DNA of 34,517 nucleotides from an uncultured Clostridia bacterium (GTDB taxonomy: Bacteria > Bacillota > Clostridia > Christensenellales > Borkfalkiaceae). Where the stretch lies: assembly GCA_947626305.1 (NCBI GenBank), contig CANQRP010000007.1, forward strand, positions 1-34,517, written 5' to 3'. This document shows positions 32,893 to 34,517 of the stretch, piece after piece. Position 1 is the first letter of the stretch, and every line of letters starts with the position of its first letter. The translations under genes were made by a program, and so were the position numbers. Under the pieces are notes generated by a model. That model did no database searches. It saw only the letters and a program-made list of their open reading frames with translations, and was not told the origin of the DNA.

Positions 32893-34517
32893 TTATTTCT
32901 CTTTCTTGAAGAACAGCCCCACGCCCTTGAAGAAGTGCCCGTTGAACATCGTGATGAGCCCCTCCATCTGGTTGCGCGAAAAACCGCTGAACTTCGCCAT
33001 GCCGCGGATGGGCTGATGGACCATGCCCATGATGAGAGTGTTTTCAAGCGCGCGGTTGCCCGTCATCTTGCACCAGCCGATCGCCGCGGAGCAGATGACC
33101 CACGCAAAGAAACGACCCGTCCAACCTCTCGCACGCTTCAGATCCTGTACGGTGGTGTTTTCCCCCACCACGATCTTTTTCTTCTTGCCGGTGTTCTCCT
33201 TTTCGGGAACATAGCCGAGACGGGCATAATATTCCTCGTCTGGGATATGCTTCACGTCGCCGCTTGCATACACGGGATACTTTTCCTTCTCGTTTGCGGG
33301 AACGACGCCCTCGACCTCGACGGGCGCGGTGAGACGGATGTCCTCGGAGGAGGCGCCCACCTCGATCTCATAGGTGCCCCGCTCGACCTGCCAGCATGCG
33401 CCGTCGACATCGTAATAGGCGAAGGTGCGGTCGTTGAACGCCACCTCCACTTGCTTGCTCTCGCCCGGCTGCAAACGGACCCGCTTGAAGCCTTTGAGTT
33501 CGCGCGCGGGACGCACGATGCGGCTCTCCTTCAAGGAGACGTACACCTCGGCGATCTCGTCGCCCGCGACCTTGCCCGTGTTCTTCACGGTGAAGCGGAC
33601 GCCCTCCTTCGTTGCCTCGATGTCCGAATATTCGAAGGTGGTGTAGCTCAGCCCGTGACCGAAGGGATAGCGCGGCAGGATGCCCGCCGTCGTAAAGTAG
33701 CGGTAGCCCACGAACAGCCCTTCGCGGTATTCCACATTGTCTCTCCCCGCGGGGAAGAGTTCCTTGGGTGCGGTGGAGAAATCGGCAAAGTCCTTCGCCC
33801 AGCTCTCGGCGAGCTTGCCGGAGGGATTCACCTTGCCGTAGAGGATGTTCGCCACGGCGTCGGCGCCCGCCTGTCCCGAAAGACCGGCATAGAGCACCGC
33901 GGACGCCCCTTGCAGCCAACCCGTTTCGACGACGGAGCCGCAGGAGAGCACGACGACCACCTTTTTGCCCGTTGCGAGCAATGCGCGGAAGAGGTCCTTC
34001 TGGTTCTCGGAGACGGCGATGCCCTCACGGTCGATGCCCTCCGCTTCGGAGAATTCGTCGAGCCCCGCAAAGAAGAGCACGACGTCCGCTTTGAGCGCGC
34101 CCTCGATCGCCTGCATGTAGAGTTTGTTTTTCTTCTTGCCGAAGCGGTCGAAGCCCTGGCACTTTGCCACCACGTTGGCTTTGAGCGCCGAGATCGACTT
34201 CTCCGCCGTGGGGAACTCCCCTTTCTCGATGTCCTTGGAGGGATTGACGATGGAAGAGCCCGCGCCCTGATAGCGGGGATGGAACGCAAAGTCGCCCACG
34301 ATCGCCACTTTCGTTGCGGCAGCGAGCGGGAGCACGCCGTCGTTTTCGAGCAGGACGATGCTCTTTTCCGCGGCTTCCCGCGCGAGGGCGTGGTTGGCTT
34401 CTAGGAGGGCGAGCCGCTCCTTGCTGTCGAGCTTGCTCCTGCCCTTTTCGTCCTTGGGGAACGCGGGCTTCTTGTCGCTGAACTCGATGAGTTCGAGGAT
34501 GCGCACGATGCTCTCGT
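32893..34517 (-). CDS. GH3 beta-glucosidase, canonical order, C-terminal part; N-terminal barrel beyond the window edge
   Basis: Frame open to the right edge. GH3 C-domain AAEKSIVLLENDGVLPL..VAIVGDFAFHPRYQGAGSS; LYPFGHGLSYTTFEYS equivalent RYPFGHGLSYTTFEYSD; FnIII-like TVKNTGKVAGDEIAEVYVS; C-terminal extension of about 140 aa. Confidence 0.92.
   Translation of the reverse strand, partial: ESIVRILELIEFSDKKPAFPKDEKGRSKLDSKERLALLEANHALAREAAEKSIVLLENDGVLPLAAATKVAIVGDFAFHPRYQGAGSSIVNPSKDIEKGEFPTAEKSISALKANVVAKCQGFDRFGKKKNKLYMQAIEGALKADVVLFFAGLDEFSEAEGIDREGIAVSENQKDLFRALLATGKKVVVVLSCGSVVETGWLQGASAVLYAGLSGQAGADAVANILYGKVNPSGKLAESWAKDFADFSTAPKELFPAGRDNVEYREGLFVGYRYFTTAGILPRYPFGHGLSYTTFEYSDIEATKEGVRFTVKNTGKVAGDEIAEVYVSLKESRIVRPARELKGFKRVRLQPGESKQVEVAFNDRTFAYYDVDGACWQVERGTYEIEVGASSEDIRLTAPVEVEGVVPANEKEKYPVYASGDVKHIPDEEYYARLGYVPEKENTGKKKKIVVGENTTVQDLKRARGWTGRFFAWVICSAAIGWCKMTGNRALENTLIMGMVHQPIRGMAKFSGFSRNQMEGLITMFNGHFFKGVGLFFKKEK

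Overview
This window looks like a GC-rich Firmicutes/Clostridia chromosome, probably from an uncultured gut lineage (the taxonomy is inference from gene content). Left part, read on the minus strand: an FtsK/SpoIIIE translocase that runs off the left edge, a Spo0A orthologue, and aspartyl-tRNA synthetase. From about 6.3 kb to the right edge the window is dominated by carbohydrate-active genes: a GH5 lipoprotein translationally coupled to a TetR regulator; two GH3 enzymes with reversed (permuted) domain order and transmembrane segments at both ends; a GH55-like beta-helix lipoprotein; a GH16 laminarinase-type lipoprotein; two very large non-catalytic lipoproteins (1066 and 1308 aa); and a run of closely spaced genes (canonical GH3, GtrA-like protein, tyrosine phosphatase, GT2, ROK kinase, LytTR regulator, GHKL kinase). 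The best candidates for something new are: (1) a Spo0A whose receiver pocket is degenerate (the phosphoacceptor Asp56 equivalent is Ser) while its DNA-binding domain is well conserved; (2) an apparent Gram-positive beta-1,3-glucan locus with large non-catalytic surface lipoproteins and membrane-anchored permuted GH3s; (3) structured leaders and composite palindromic intergenic repeats. No tRNA, rRNA, CRISPR array or transposase was recognised. All calls come from reading the sequence by eye; no database search was run.
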